64,000 bases of DNA from Mycobacterium sp. (GTDB taxonomy: Bacteria > Actinomycetota > Actinomycetes > Mycobacteriales > Mycobacteriaceae), in NCBI RefSeq assembly GCF_004298145.1, contig NZ_SCRH01000032.1:1-64000 (forward strand). Direction: 5' to 3'. Below the pieces are notes generated by a model that was not told where the DNA came from, searched no databases, and was given only the letters and a program-made list of their open reading frames with translations. The translations under genes were made by a program, and so were the position numbers. Within the stretch, counting starts at the first letter, position 1, and every line of letters begins with the position of its first letter. Below are positions 27,739 through 36,980 of the stretch, piece by piece.

Positions 27739-30700
27739 ATGGAGACGCTCATTGACTACCTGCAGATGTGGGAAACGCGGCGGCCGGAGCAGACCCTCTT
27801 CCGGTTCGTCGATGCCGAACGCCGGGAGCTCAGTCGCTACACCTACCAGAGCTTCAGCGAACGGACGCGCGAGCTGGCCGCCTACCTGTCGGTGGAAGCC
27901 GGGCTGCGGCCCGGAGACCGGGCGCTGCTGGTCTACCCCCCGGGTTTGGAAATGGTCGCGGCATTCTTCGCCTGCGCGCGCATCGGCGTGATTGCGGTGC
28001 CGGTCAGCCCGCCCCTGCCCATGGCGTTCGAAGCGGGGCTGGCCAAACTCAGCTTCATCGCTCGGGACAGCCAGGCCAAGGCGGTGCTGTCGACCAAGCA
28101 GCTTGAGCACACGTACAACCTGTTGGTCGGTCAGCGAGAAGGCGGACTGCCCTGGCCGGACAACCAACGACTTCCGGAGCTGCCCTGGTTCGCGACCGAT
28201 GCTGCCCAGGAGTTCGGCGGCGCACCGGTGGCGGACACCCCCGGCCCAGTGCTCTTCCTGCAGTACACCTCCGGCTCAACCAGCGATCCCAAAGGCGTGG
28301 TCGTCAGCCACGCCAACGTCATCGCCAACGCGTCGGTCTTCACGACCAGCGAAGTGGCGGTCAGCTGGCTCCCCCAGCACCACGACATGGGCCTGATCTC
28401 CGCCTACCTGTTCGTGGTCGTGATCGGCGGGACCACACATGGCATGTCACCAGAGGACTTCCTCAAGCGACCGTCGGCCTGGCTGCGGCTGATCAGCGAC
28501 GTGCGCGCCACGCGCACGCCGGCGCCGAACTTCGCTCTCGAGTACTGCCTGCGTGAGGACAAGGTCGCGGAGTCGGAGCTGGACGGGATCGATCTGAGCA
28601 GCCTGGACTCCATGGTCATCGGCGCGGAGCCCCTGCGGGCCAAGACCTTCGCACGCTTCCGGGAACGCTTCGGTGCCTACGGTCTGCGGGCCGACGCGGT
28701 GACCGGCGCCTACGGCTTGGCGGAGAACACCCTGGGCGTCACCCTGCGGGGGCGCCAGACCTTGGCCGTGAATAAGCGGGCGCTGCAGGAGAACGTGGTG
28801 CGGGTGGAAAAGGCCCTGCCCGAGAACAACAACCAGACCCCGCTGGTGAGCAGCGGCCAGCCCATCGCAGGAAGTATCGTCCGCGTCGTCGATCCGCAGA
28901 CGAAGCAAGACCTGGGTGAGGGCCGGATCGGCGAGGTCTGGGTGGATGGCCCGTCGAAGGCGGGCGGCTACTGGCGCCGCCCAGAGCTGAGTGCGGAGGT
29001 GTTCGCAGCCCGCATCGCGGGCGACGACGAGCACACCTATCTGCGGACGGGTGATCTCGGCTTCCTGTACGAGGGCGAGCTGTTCGTCTGCGGCCGGACC
29101 AAGGACCTGATCATCATCCGGGGCGTCAACACCTACCCCTCGGACGTCGAGGCCGTCGCCGAGCGGTCGGCCGCGCAAATCCGCAACGGCTGCGTCGTCG
29201 CGTTCTCGGTCGAGCACGAGGAGCAGGAAGCGCTGGTCCTGGTGGCCGAGGTGCGCGACGAACACGCACTGCCGGACGGGAAGGCCCTGGCCCGGATGAT
29301 CCGCAGGCACTGCCACATCGACCCGCACACCATCGTGTTCGTGCCGCCGCGCACCATTCCCAAGACCACCTCCGGGAAGGTGCGGCGCGCGCGGACCCGC
29401 CAGCTCTGGCTGGGTGGTCAGCTCGCCGTGGTGGCGAGCCACACCCATCGGGCACATGAAGACCCGGACGCAACCGCGGGCCCGCTGGGCCGCTTCCGCA
29501 ACCTCATCGAGAGCTACGACCTCACCGGCGACGAGGACTGCTCCTTTGCCGATCTCGGCATCGACTCACTGAGCCTGGCCGAACTCCGCACCGACCTGCA
29601 GACCCTGCTCGAAGAGCACGGCGCGGGCGAGCTCGCCGAGGAGGTAAACACGCGCCTGCTCCAGCGGCTGACGGTGGCCGAATTCTTCGGGCTGATAAGG
29701 CAATTCGGCCAGGGGTCCGGGCAGCCGCTCGACGCCTTGCGCCGCGCGCTGGATCAGATCTCTACCGAGTACGAGGCATACGAGGCCGCCCAGATGCGCG
29801 CCGACGCCGCCCTGCCGCTGCCGGAGCCGGCGCCCGCGCGACCGGGCGCGCCCACCGACATCCTGCTGACCGGCGCGACCGGATTCCTGGGGCCGTTCCT
29901 GGTGGCCAGCCTGCTCGGCCGCACGCCCCACACCGTGCACGCGCTGGTGCGCGCCACGGATGCGGCGCACGGTCTGGACCGCATCGTCGCGTCGCTGCGG
30001 CGCGCCCAGCTCTGGACACCGGCGCTGGAAGCCGAGGTCCGGGCGCGGGTGCGGGTGATCTGTGGCGATCTCGCCGAGCCCGCGCTGGGCATCGGGGAGG
30101 CGGCCTTCGGGCAACTGGCCGAGGACATCGGCGCCGTCGTGCACAACGGCGCCCTGGTCAACTACGTCCGCACCTACGACGCCCTGCGGCCCGCCAACGT
30201 GGAGGGCACCCGCGAGCTGCTGCGGCTGGCGATGACCGCCCACCGCAAGGCTTTCCATCTGGTCTCGAGCACCTTCATCTACGGTTGGAGCACCGAGCCG
30301 GTGGTCGGGGAGTGGGACGCGAACGAGAAGATGACCGGCCTGGACTTCGGCTACTCGCAGACCAAGTGGGTCGGCGAGCAGCTGGCGCTGGCCGCACAGC
30401 GCAAAGGGCTCGATGTCCGCATCTACCGGCCGTCGCTGATCTCGCCCACGCGGGCGGGCTTCGGCAGCCAGGACGACATCTTGGTGCGCCTGACGGCGTT
30501 CATGATCGAGCACGGTCTGGCCGTCAACGCGCTCAACCAGATCAGCCTGCTGCCGGCGGACTTGATCGCGGATCACATCGTCGCGCTGATGGACCTGCCG
30601 GATGAGCCGGGCAGCACCGGGGCGCCGGTCTTCAATATGACCGCCGACGACTACTACAACCTCACCGACATCACCCGGATCTTGTCCGAACGGTACGGGT

Positions 30701-30990
30701 ATCGCTTTGATTACCATGACATCCCGTCCTTCACCGAGCAGCTGAACCGCCGCTGCACGCCGAATGACCAGATGTATCCGCTGGTCGATTTCCTCAGCCG
30801 GTCGGCCGGCAAGATCGCGGCGATGCGCGACAAGCGCTACGACAACACGCAGTACCGCCACCGGCGGGGGCTGGCCAAGGTCCGTCTGCGCGAGCCGGCC
30901 CTGACCGACACCGTCGATCATCTGGTCCGGTTCCTGCGCAGCGAGCGTCTGATCACCGAGGTGGAGGATGACGCACAACGCAGCGCCTAG
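27739..30990 (+). CDS. Fatty-acyl-AMP ligase / carrier / thioester reductase tridomain enzyme
   Basis: 1083 residues. Residues 1-560 are a FAAL adenylation domain: P-loop YTSGSTSDPKG at 176-186, SWLPQHHDMGL, and RTGDLGFLY. A carrier domain follows, with the phosphopantetheine Ser at 610 (DLGIDSLSL). The C-terminal thioester reductase has TGATGFLG near 710 and the SDR pair Tyr872/Lys876 (YSQTK). The expected reaction is ATP activation of a fatty acid, loading on the carrier, and NAD(P)H release as an aldehyde or alcohol. ATG 27739 has GAAGGGG upstream; an in-frame GTG at 27727 overlaps that site. First gene of a four-gene unit. Acyl specificity is unknown. Confidence 0.85.
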   Translation: METLIDYLQMWETRRPEQTLFRFVDAERRELSRYTYQSFSERTRELAAYLSVEAGLRPGDRALLVYPPGLEMVAAFFACARIGVIAVPVSPPLPMAFEAGLAKLSFIARDSQAKAVLSTKQLEHTYNLLVGQREGGLPWPDNQRLPELPWFATDAAQEFGGAPVADTPGPVLFLQYTSGSTSDPKGVVVSHANVIANASVFTTSEVAVSWLPQHHDMGLISAYLFVVVIGGTTHGMSPEDFLKRPSAWLRLISDVRATRTPAPNFALEYCLREDKVAESELDGIDLSSLDSMVIGAEPLRAKTFARFRERFGAYGLRADAVTGAYGLAENTLGVTLRGRQTLAVNKRALQENVVRVEKALPENNNQTPLVSSGQPIAGSIVRVVDPQTKQDLGEGRIGEVWVDGPSKAGGYWRRPELSAEVFAARIAGDDEHTYLRTGDLGFLYEGELFVCGRTKDLIIIRGVNTYPSDVEAVAERSAAQIRNGCVVAFSVEHEEQEALVLVAEVRDEHALPDGKALARMIRRHCHIDPHTIVFVPPRTIPKTTSGKVRRARTRQLWLGGQLAVVASHTHRAHEDPDATAGPLGRFRNLIESYDLTGDEDCSFADLGIDSLSLAELRTDLQTLLEEHGAGELAEEVNTRLLQRLTVAEFFGLIRQFGQGSGQPLDALRRALDQISTEYEAYEAAQMRADAALPLPEPAPARPGAPTDILLTGATGFLGPFLVASLLGRTPHTVHALVRATDAAHGLDRIVASLRRAQLWTPALEAEVRARVRVICGDLAEPALGIGEAAFGQLAEDIGAVVHNGALVNYVRTYDALRPANVEGTRELLRLAMTAHRKAFHLVSSTFIYGWSTEPVVGEWDANEKMTGLDFGYSQTKWVGEQLALAAQRKGLDVRIYRPSLISPTRAGFGSQDDILVRLTAFMIEHGLAVNALNQISLLPADLIADHIVALMDLPDEPGSTGAPVFNMTADDYYNLTDITRILSERYGYRFDYHDIPSFTEQLNRRCTPNDQMYPLVDFLSRSAGKIAAMRDKRYDNTQYRHRRGLAKVRLREPALTDTVDHLVRFLRSERLITEVEDDAQRSA

Positions 30991-31024
30991 CACGCGACAA
31001 CCTAGCGACATGAGGGGTGCCCCG

Positions 31025-31933
31025 ATGTTCACCGTCGATGACAAGGCAGCGGGTCCGCATGACGCCTCGCTCGATCACGAGCGGATCGTCCTGCAGGCGC
31101 GCGACGTCGACTTCGACTGGTCGACGCTGCCGTTCTACTACGTCCCCAACGAGCCCTTCGCCACCCACTTCTGCAACGTGCTGCACCTGTTGTTGCCGGC
31201 GGGTGAGGAGTTCATCGTCGACGCGTTCAAGGACACCTTGCCGCTGATCAAGGACGACCAATTGCGCCGTGATGTGCAGGGATTCATCAGCCAGGAGGCC
31301 ATGCACTCCCAGGCGCACGCGGGGGTGGTCGGACACTTCGCGGCCAACGACGTCGACGTCACGCCGTTCACCGACCAGATGCGTTGGCTGTTCGGCCAAC
31401 TCATCGGTGATCGCCCGCGCTGGAGCCGGCGCCGACGGCAGAGCTGGTTGCTCGAGCGGGTATCGATGGTGGCGGCGCTCGAGCACTACACCGCGATCCT
31501 GGGCGAATGGATTCTGGACACCCCGCAGCACGACGCCATGGGCACCGACCCGGTGATGCTGGACCTGCTGCGCTGGCACGGCGCGGAGGAAGTCGAGCAC
31601 AAAGCGGTCGCCTTCGACACCATGAAGCATCTGCGCGCCGGGTATTGGCGGCAGGTGCGCACCCAGCTGCTGGTGACGCCGGCGCTGCTGTGGCTGTTCA
31701 TCCGCGGCGTGCGATTCATGTACTCCGTTGACCCCTACCTGCCGCCGGGGTCCAAACCGCGCTGGCGGGACTACTTCGGTGCGGCCCGAAGAGGCTTGGT
31801 GCCCGGGCCATTTCAGTTCCTGCGGGTCATCGGTGCCTACTACACGCCGAGTTTCCACCCATCCCAGCTGGGCGGTGTGGGACGCGCGGTCGACTACCTG
31901 GCCCGCTCACCCGCCGCCCGCGCGTCGCACTGA
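31025..31933 (+). CDS. PF10118-type ferritin-like metal-dependent protein
   Basis: 302 residues, mainly helical. Putative metal ligands are spread as in ferritin-like dimetal proteins: AGEEF near residue 60, SQEAMHSQAH near 95, LEHYTA near 155 and EEVEHKAVAFD near 190. The family is labelled predicted metal-dependent hydrolase, but the Glu/His spacing also suits a diiron oxygenase-type centre. A hydrophobic patch near 220-235 may touch the membrane. ATG 31025 has GAGGGG seven bases upstream; ATG 31010 and ATG 30968 (overlapping the previous gene) are alternatives. Being next to an aldehyde-forming FAAL-reductase and an Fe-S reductase suggests a fatty-acyl or aldehyde substrate (inference). 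Confidence 0.7.
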   Translation: MFTVDDKAAGPHDASLDHERIVLQARDVDFDWSTLPFYYVPNEPFATHFCNVLHLLLPAGEEFIVDAFKDTLPLIKDDQLRRDVQGFISQEAMHSQAHAGVVGHFAANDVDVTPFTDQMRWLFGQLIGDRPRWSRRRRQSWLLERVSMVAALEHYTAILGEWILDTPQHDAMGTDPVMLDLLRWHGAEEVEHKAVAFDTMKHLRAGYWRQVRTQLLVTPALLWLFIRGVRFMYSVDPYLPPGSKPRWRDYFGAARRGLVPGPFQFLRVIGAYYTPSFHPSQLGGVGRAVDYLARSPAARASH

Positions 31934-31950
31934 ACACGGAGCGCTCGAGA

Positions 31951-32868
31951 ATGACCCAGTCCAGCACCGTGATCGCCTCCGACGGCGTTTCTCTGGCGGT
32001 CCACGCCCACACGGAGATCGACCGCCGGCGCCCCACCGTGTTGGCGATCCACGGCTATCCGGATAACCACCACGTGTGGGACGGTGTCGCACAAGAACTT
32101 TCCGACCGGTTCAACGTCGTGGCTTATGATGTGCGTGGGGCCGGTGAATCCTCCAGGCCGGCAAAGCGCACGGGTTACCTTCTGCCCCAGCTTGTTTCCG
32201 ATATCGGCGCGGTGATCGACAGCCTCGGGGTGGGCCGGGTTCACCTATTGGCCCACGACTGGGGTTCGATCCAGGGCTGGGCGGCGGTCACCGACGACTC
32301 GGTGATGGACAAGATCGCCTCGTTCACGTCGATCTCCGGGCCGCACCTGAACTATGCGGGCAGGTTCCTGCGGTCGGCGCGCACCCCGCGCGCCGTCTTC
32401 GATGTCGTCAAGCAGGTCCTGGCCTCCTCGTACATCTGGTTCTTCCTCTGCCCGGGCGTGCCGGAGTTGGCGATCCGGTCGCGGGCGACCGTGAAAGTCT
32501 TCGCCGCGGTTGAACGCATCGGCCGCCGGCGCGGCAGCGGCCGGCTACGTGCGGCGACGACTCGGTCAGCCGATGACTACCTCAACGGGCTCAACCTGTA
32601 CCGGGCGAACATGCCCGGGCCGATCCTGTCACCCCTGCAGCGGCTGCCGCAGACCCGGATACCGGTGCAGGTGCTCATCGCCCGCCGGGACTTTTTCGTA
32701 TCGCCTGCCCTGCAACGGTTTACCGGCTCCATTCCGGACGGCGGCAGGGTCGTCCCGATCGACGGCGGCCATTGGGCGGTCACCTCGCATCCCGACGTCA
32801 TCGCCGGGTTCACCGGCGAGTGGGTCGACACGACTTCGGAGCCTGCACGTCGCGACGACGTGGGCTAG
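31951..32868 (+). CDS. Alpha/beta hydrolase, epoxide-hydrolase-like
   Basis: 305 residues. HGYPDNHHVW near residue 30 is the oxyanion region. The nucleophile elbow is AHDWGS near residue 100, where Asp replaces Ser, as in epoxide hydrolases and haloalkane dehalogenases. The cap is helical, and GGHWAV near 272 supplies the base. It resembles the N-terminal half of M. tuberculosis EphD but has no SDR fusion. It lies 17 bp after the PF10118 gene and 14 bp before the reductase, so all are likely one operon. An epoxide or ester intermediate is plausible. Confidence 0.75.
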   Translation: MTQSSTVIASDGVSLAVHAHTEIDRRRPTVLAIHGYPDNHHVWDGVAQELSDRFNVVAYDVRGAGESSRPAKRTGYLLPQLVSDIGAVIDSLGVGRVHLLAHDWGSIQGWAAVTDDSVMDKIASFTSISGPHLNYAGRFLRSARTPRAVFDVVKQVLASSYIWFFLCPGVPELAIRSRATVKVFAAVERIGRRRGSGRLRAATTRSADDYLNGLNLYRANMPGPILSPLQRLPQTRIPVQVLIARRDFFVSPALQRFTGSIPDGGRVVPIDGGHWAVTSHPDVIAGFTGEWVDTTSEPARRDDVG

Positions 32869-32882
32869 ATGTGAGGACGACT

Positions 32883-33959
32883 GTGACACGGGCCATTTGG
32901 GACAGCATTCCGGCCGACCTGTACGGCCGGCGCAGACGCGACCGGATGTACACGGCGCTGTACGGGATCGGCACACTGTTCGGCGGCATGGCGTCGGCGT
33001 CGCGGTGGACGCCCGCGCAGGTCTCGCCCGTGCAGCGGACCAACATCGCGGTCGTGACCAAACGTGAGCTGCTGACGCCCGATGTGGTCGCGTTGACGCT
33101 GGCCGACCCGGACGGTGGGTTGCTGCCGTCCTGGACGCCCGGCGCGCACATCGACGTCCGGCTCCCGTCGGGCCGCCGCCGGCAGTATTCGCTGTGCGGT
33201 GCACCCGGGCGGCGCACCGACTATCGCATCGCCGTTCACCGCATTCCCGACGGCGGCGGTGGCTCAAACGAAATGCACGACACCTTCAAGGTGGGAGATG
33301 CGCTCGAGTTCGAGGGACCCCGCAACGCGTTCTATCTCGTCACCGACGAGCGCGAGGTGTTGTTCGTGATCGGCGGCATCGGGGTGACGCCCATCCTGCC
33401 CATGATCCAGGCGGCGCAGCAGCGCGGGATCGATTGGCGCGCCGTCTACGCCGGGCGCAGCCGGGACTACATGCCGCTGCTCGACGACGTGGTGGCGGTC
33501 GCACCGGACCGGGTCACCGTGTGGGCCGACGACGAGCGCGGCGGCATCCCCACCGCGGCGGACCTGCTCGCCGGCGCGGCGCCGACGACAGCCGTCTACG
33601 TGTGCGGCCCCACCGCGCTGCTGGAATCGGTGCGCACCGCGCGCGACGAACACGCCGACGCGCCGCTGCACTACGAACGATTCGGACCGCCGCCGGTGAT
33701 CGACGGCGTCCCCTTCGAACTGGAACTGGCGCGCTCGCAGCGGGTGCTGTGCGTGCCGGCGAACCGCTCAGCGCTGGACGTCATGCTCGACCGCGACTCG
33801 ACGACGGCCTATTCGTGCCAGCAGGGCTTCTGCGGCACCTGCAAGGTGAAAGTGCTTGCCGGACAGGTTGATCGGCGGGGGAGCGCCGCGGAGAGCGACG
33901 ACGAGATGCTCGTCTGCGTTTCCCGGGCGAAAAACGGCCGCGTGGTGATCGACGCCTGA
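32883..33959 (+). CDS. Phthalate-dioxygenase-reductase-type flavin/2Fe-2S oxidoreductase
   Basis: 358 residues. The N-terminus has a short amphipathic, possibly membrane-associated region (about 15-35). An FMN/FAD-binding beta barrel (RQYSLCGAPG), an NAD-binding segment (VIGGIGVTPILPM) and a C-terminal plant-type 2Fe-2S domain (CQQGFCGTCKVKV, last Cys in MLVCVS) follow. Such proteins pass electrons from NAD(P)H to oxygenases. As last gene of the unit it is the natural electron donor for the PF10118 protein. GTG 32883 is preferred because GAGGA lies five bases upstream; GTG 32871 adds four residues. Confidence 0.82.
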   Translation: MTRAIWDSIPADLYGRRRRDRMYTALYGIGTLFGGMASASRWTPAQVSPVQRTNIAVVTKRELLTPDVVALTLADPDGGLLPSWTPGAHIDVRLPSGRRRQYSLCGAPGRRTDYRIAVHRIPDGGGGSNEMHDTFKVGDALEFEGPRNAFYLVTDEREVLFVIGGIGVTPILPMIQAAQQRGIDWRAVYAGRSRDYMPLLDDVVAVAPDRVTVWADDERGGIPTAADLLAGAAPTTAVYVCGPTALLESVRTARDEHADAPLHYERFGPPPVIDGVPFELELARSQRVLCVPANRSALDVMLDRDSTTAYSCQQGFCGTCKVKVLAGQVDRRGSAAESDDEMLVCVSRAKNGRVVIDA

Positions 33960-34006
33960 GCGCGCCGATGCGCCCCGTTTGATGCGCGACACTGCAAAAT
34001 GGCCTG

Positions 34007-35185
34007 GTGCAAGAATTCGGCTTCCACACCCTGGCGCTGCTGTGCGCCGTCGGGTTTGCCGGTCCACTGCTGGCCTCCGTCAGGCGCTTCCGGATACCGG
34101 TGGTCATCGGTGAGCTGGTCGTGGGCTGCTTGGTCGGCAGGACCGGCTTCGACCTCATCGATGTCGCCGACCCGACATTTCAGCTGCTGGCGAATATCGG
34201 CTTCGCGCTGGTGATGTTCGTTGTGGGTACCCATGTTCCGGTCCGGACCGGCGCCGTGCGCTCGGCATTGCCGCGGGCCGCGGCACGCGCGATGCTGGCG
34301 GGGGGCGTCGCGGTGGCGCTGGGGTTCGGCCTGGCAGCGATATTCGGAACCGGCCATCCGGCGCTCTATGCGGTTCTGATGGCCTCGTCATCGGCGGCGC
34401 TGGCCTTGCCGGTAATCGATTCGCTGCGGTTGCGGGGACGGCAGGTGCTGTCCGTGACAACCCAGATCGCCATTGCGGACGCCGCCTGCATCGTGTTACT
34501 GCCCTTGGTGATTGATACCCAGCGGGCGCCGACGGCGGCGCTCGGCGCGCTGGCGGTGGCGGGTTTCGCGGTGGCACTCTTCGTGGTGCTTCACACCGTG
34601 GACCGAAAGGGCTGGCGCACCCGCCTCCACCGCTATTCCGAGGAGCACCGGTTTGCGCTGGAATTGCGGACGAGCCTGCTGGTGCTGTTTGGGTTGGCGG
34701 CGCTGGCCGTCACCACCCACGTGTCCATCATGCTGGCGGGTTTCGCGGTGGGCCTGGTGATCGGCGCGGTCGGCGAACCGCGGCGGTTGGCACGTCAGCT
34801 ATTCGGCATCACCGAGGGGTTTTTCAGCCCGCTGTTTTTCGTGTGGCTGGGCGCTTCGCTGCAGGTACGTGAACTGGGCGCGCACCCGAGGCTGATTCTG
34901 CTGGGTGCGGGACTGGGATTCGGCGCCGTGCTGGCCCATTGCGCCGGGTGGCTGCTCGGGCAACCACTCGCGTTCGGGGTGCTTTCGGCGGCGCAGCTCG
35001 GCGTGCCGGTGGCCGCGGCCACCATCGGCACCCAGCAGCACCTCCTTGCCGCAGGCGAAGCGTCGGCGTTGATGTTCGGCTCCTTGCTCACCATCGCCTG
35101 CACATCGATCGCCGGCGTGTCGGCCGCGCGCAGCCGGGGCGCCGCTGACGCGCCAGATGTCCTCGCGCCGCAGAGATCCCAGTAG
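34007..35185 (+). CDS. CPA2-type monovalent cation:proton antiporter
   Basis: 392 residues, roughly 11-12 hydrophobic segments spanning the whole length, with the Na+/H+ exchanger pattern: GELVVGCLVGRTGFD early, SSSAALALPVID mid-protein, and a broken helix near FFSPLFFVWLGASL. There is no C-terminal RCK domain. GTG 34007 is used; CAAAAT six bases upstream may be a weak leaderless -10. It stands 47 bp after the FAAL operon but its separate start signals make membership uncertain. Confidence 0.8.
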   Translation: MQEFGFHTLALLCAVGFAGPLLASVRRFRIPVVIGELVVGCLVGRTGFDLIDVADPTFQLLANIGFALVMFVVGTHVPVRTGAVRSALPRAAARAMLAGGVAVALGFGLAAIFGTGHPALYAVLMASSSAALALPVIDSLRLRGRQVLSVTTQIAIADAACIVLLPLVIDTQRAPTAALGALAVAGFAVALFVVLHTVDRKGWRTRLHRYSEEHRFALELRTSLLVLFGLAALAVTTHVSIMLAGFAVGLVIGAVGEPRRLARQLFGITEGFFSPLFFVWLGASLQVRELGAHPRLILLGAGLGFGAVLAHCAGWLLGQPLAFGVLSAAQLGVPVAAATIGTQQHLLAAGEASALMFGSLLTIACTSIAGVSAARSRGAADAPDVLAPQRSQ

Positions 35186-35271
35186 CCTTACGGATCCGGG
35201 CCAAGGGCCCTGATTCACCATCGGGCCAGCGTGAATACGGCCAGCCCTGCGACGGACCGTCGGAGGATATA

Positions 35272-35283
35272 GCCAAAAGTCCC
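35272..35283 (-). promoter_or_regulatory. DosR-like box upstream of the Acg-type gene
   Basis: Read on the minus strand, GGGACTTTTGGC fits the core of the DosR/DevR motif (GGGACTTT-NGGCCC). It ends 87 bp before the start codon of the nitroreductase-like gene, a normal distance for DosR sites. The distal half-site is degenerate. Confidence 0.45.
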
Positions 35284-35370
35284 TTCAGCTGGTGCCCTCG
35301 TGCCCTCGTGGCCTCGGTCCGAAGCCGCGATCGTGGAGACAAACACGGCGCTAAGAGAGGGGACCATGGC

Positions 35371-36345
35371 ATGACCCCCCGCTTTCCGGACGCGGCAACG
35401 GTCCGGACGGCTTTGACGCTCGCATCGCGAGCCCCCTCGGTGCACAACACCCAACCGTGGCGGTGGCGGGTCGACGCGGCCGGCCTGCACCTGCACGCGG
35501 ACGCCGGCCGGCAGCTGCCCAACACCGACCCCGACGGCCGTGATTTGATCTTGAGTTGCGGCACGGCGCTGCATCACTGCGTCGTGGCGTTCGCGGCGGT
35601 CGGATGGCGATCCACGGTGGCTCGGCTGCCGGATGCCGCCGAACCCGGTCATCTCGCCACGATCGAACTTTCCCCTCACCCGGCCGATTTCGTCGACATC
35701 GCGCTCGCCGCGGCCATCCCGCGGCGGCGAACGGATCGGCGCCACTACAACTCCTGGCCGGTGCCCATGGGCGATATCGCGCTCATGGCGGCGCGGGCCG
35801 CGCGCACCGGCGTCACGCTGTGCCAGGTGGAGGACATCGACAGCCTGCATGAGATCGTCGCTCAATCGGTCCGCGATCACCTGACCCAGGGCTATCTCGC
35901 GGAGCTCACCGAATGGAGTGGGCGTTACTTCTCGGTCGCGGGTGTCCCCGCCCGCAATGCGCCCTTACCGGACCCGGAGGCCAAGATCCCGAGTCGCCTG
36001 TTCGCCGGTGCGGCGCTGCCGATGGCACCGGACTCGTCCTCAGCGGACGACAATGCCGTGGTACTCGCGCTGGGAACCCGCCGCGACGACCGGATGGCGC
36101 GGCTACGCGCCGGGGAAGCCACCAGCGCGGTGCTGCTCACCGCGACGTCGACGGGGTTGGCGAGTTGCCCGGTCACCGAACCGTTGGAGACCGCCGAAAC
36201 GCGCGAAGCGGTCCGCTCCGACATCTTCGGCGACAGCGACTACCCGCAGATGCTGCTCCGGGTGGGCTGGGCGCCGATCAACGCGGATCCGTTGCCGGCG
36301 ACGCCGCGGCGTGACCTCGACGACTTCGTCGACTGGGTGAACTGA
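35371..36345 (+). CDS. Acg-type nitroreductase-family protein
   Basis: 324 residues. It has the duplicated nitroreductase-like fold of the Acg family: APSVHNTQPWRWRV near residue 25, RRRTDRRHY near 120 and TGLASCPVTEPLE near 265. M. tuberculosis relatives (Acg/Rv2032, Rv3127, Rv3131) are strongly DosR-induced under hypoxia and sequester FMN more than catalysing nitro-reduction. ATG 35371 follows AGAGAGGGG. A DosR-like box upstream and a DosR paralogue 0.6 kb downstream support dormancy regulation. Confidence 0.8.
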   Translation: MTPRFPDAATVRTALTLASRAPSVHNTQPWRWRVDAAGLHLHADAGRQLPNTDPDGRDLILSCGTALHHCVVAFAAVGWRSTVARLPDAAEPGHLATIELSPHPADFVDIALAAAIPRRRTDRRHYNSWPVPMGDIALMAARAARTGVTLCQVEDIDSLHEIVAQSVRDHLTQGYLAELTEWSGRYFSVAGVPARNAPLPDPEAKIPSRLFAGAALPMAPDSSSADDNAVVLALGTRRDDRMARLRAGEATSAVLLTATSTGLASCPVTEPLETAETREAVRSDIFGDSDYPQMLLRVGWAPINADPLPATPRRDLDDFVDWVN

Positions 36346-36771
36346 TCAGCTGCCCCGGACATCATCCAGGGGTGACCCGAACCGGAATCGGCGGCCGGTG
36401 ACGGTCTCGGGAACGATGCGCACATAGTGCGTCTTTTCCGACATCGTCCACGGCAACACCTGCGCGCGCTCGGCGTCCTCGAGTTCCTCCGGCGTGCGCA
36501 GTGAACGTGCGGTCCCCCTGACGATCACGCTCCATGCCTCGGCGACGTTATGGTCGTCGACTTCGAAGAGCACGCGATTGTTGATCGCGGAGCTGACCAA
36601 CTTGGTTCCCTCCGCCGTGCGAAACAGCACGGTACGCCGTTGGACGACGTAGTTGACCGGGAAGATGTCGGGTTGACCGCCGGCGTAGGTGACCAGCCGC
36701 CCCAGCGCCCGGCTTGCGAGGAGCTCCCAGCACTCATGCGCTGCGAGGATGACGACCCCGTCATCGGCCAT
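36346..36771 (-). CDS. Pyridoxamine-5'-phosphate-oxidase-like flavin/F420-fold protein
   Basis: 141 residues of the split-barrel PPOX family: [21 protein letters not shown] near the N-terminus and a barrel strand set ending in [14 protein letters not shown]. Family members bind FMN, F420 or haem; the ligand cannot be told. ATG 36771 follows AAGGGA. The gene converges on the Acg-type gene, abutting its stop codon. A DosR-like box lies 75-87 bp upstream, so induction with that gene is likely. Confidence 0.75.
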   Translation of the reverse strand: MADDGVVILAAHECWELLASRALGRLVTYAGGQPDIFPVNYVVQRRTVLFRTAEGTKLVSSAINNRVLFEVDDHNVAEAWSVIVRGTARSLRTPEELEDAERAQVLPWTMSEKTHYVRIVPETVTGRRFRFGSPLDDVRGS

Positions 36772-36845
36772 CGACCGTTCCCTTCTGTGCATGCCCGCAA
36801 TCGGCCGCTCCCACAATGCTATTGACCCGCCGCCGGCAACTCGCC

Positions 36846-36858
36846 GGCCGAAGGTCCC
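36846..36858 (-). promoter_or_regulatory. DosR-like box between the PPOX gene and the DosR paralogue
   Basis: On the minus strand, GGGACCTTCGGCC matches the DosR core well. It lies 75-87 bp upstream of the PPOX start and about 120 bp upstream of the divergent DosR-like gene, so it could serve both. An adjacent GGGGACC on the plus strand makes an outward-facing inverted pair. Confidence 0.5.
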
Positions 36859-36980
36859 ATCCCGCGGGGACCAATGTCGTTGAACCAGTTACACCTCGAC
36901 GTTTTCCCATCGAATATATGGGATATTGGACGTGTTTGCCGCACATGTGTCAGTTGCCGGACCGGCAGGAGGAGCGCGCC

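Noticed and set aside
33995..34009. Leaderless promoter for the antiporter
   Set aside because: CAAAAT departs from TANNNT at the first base; too weak to list as a feature.
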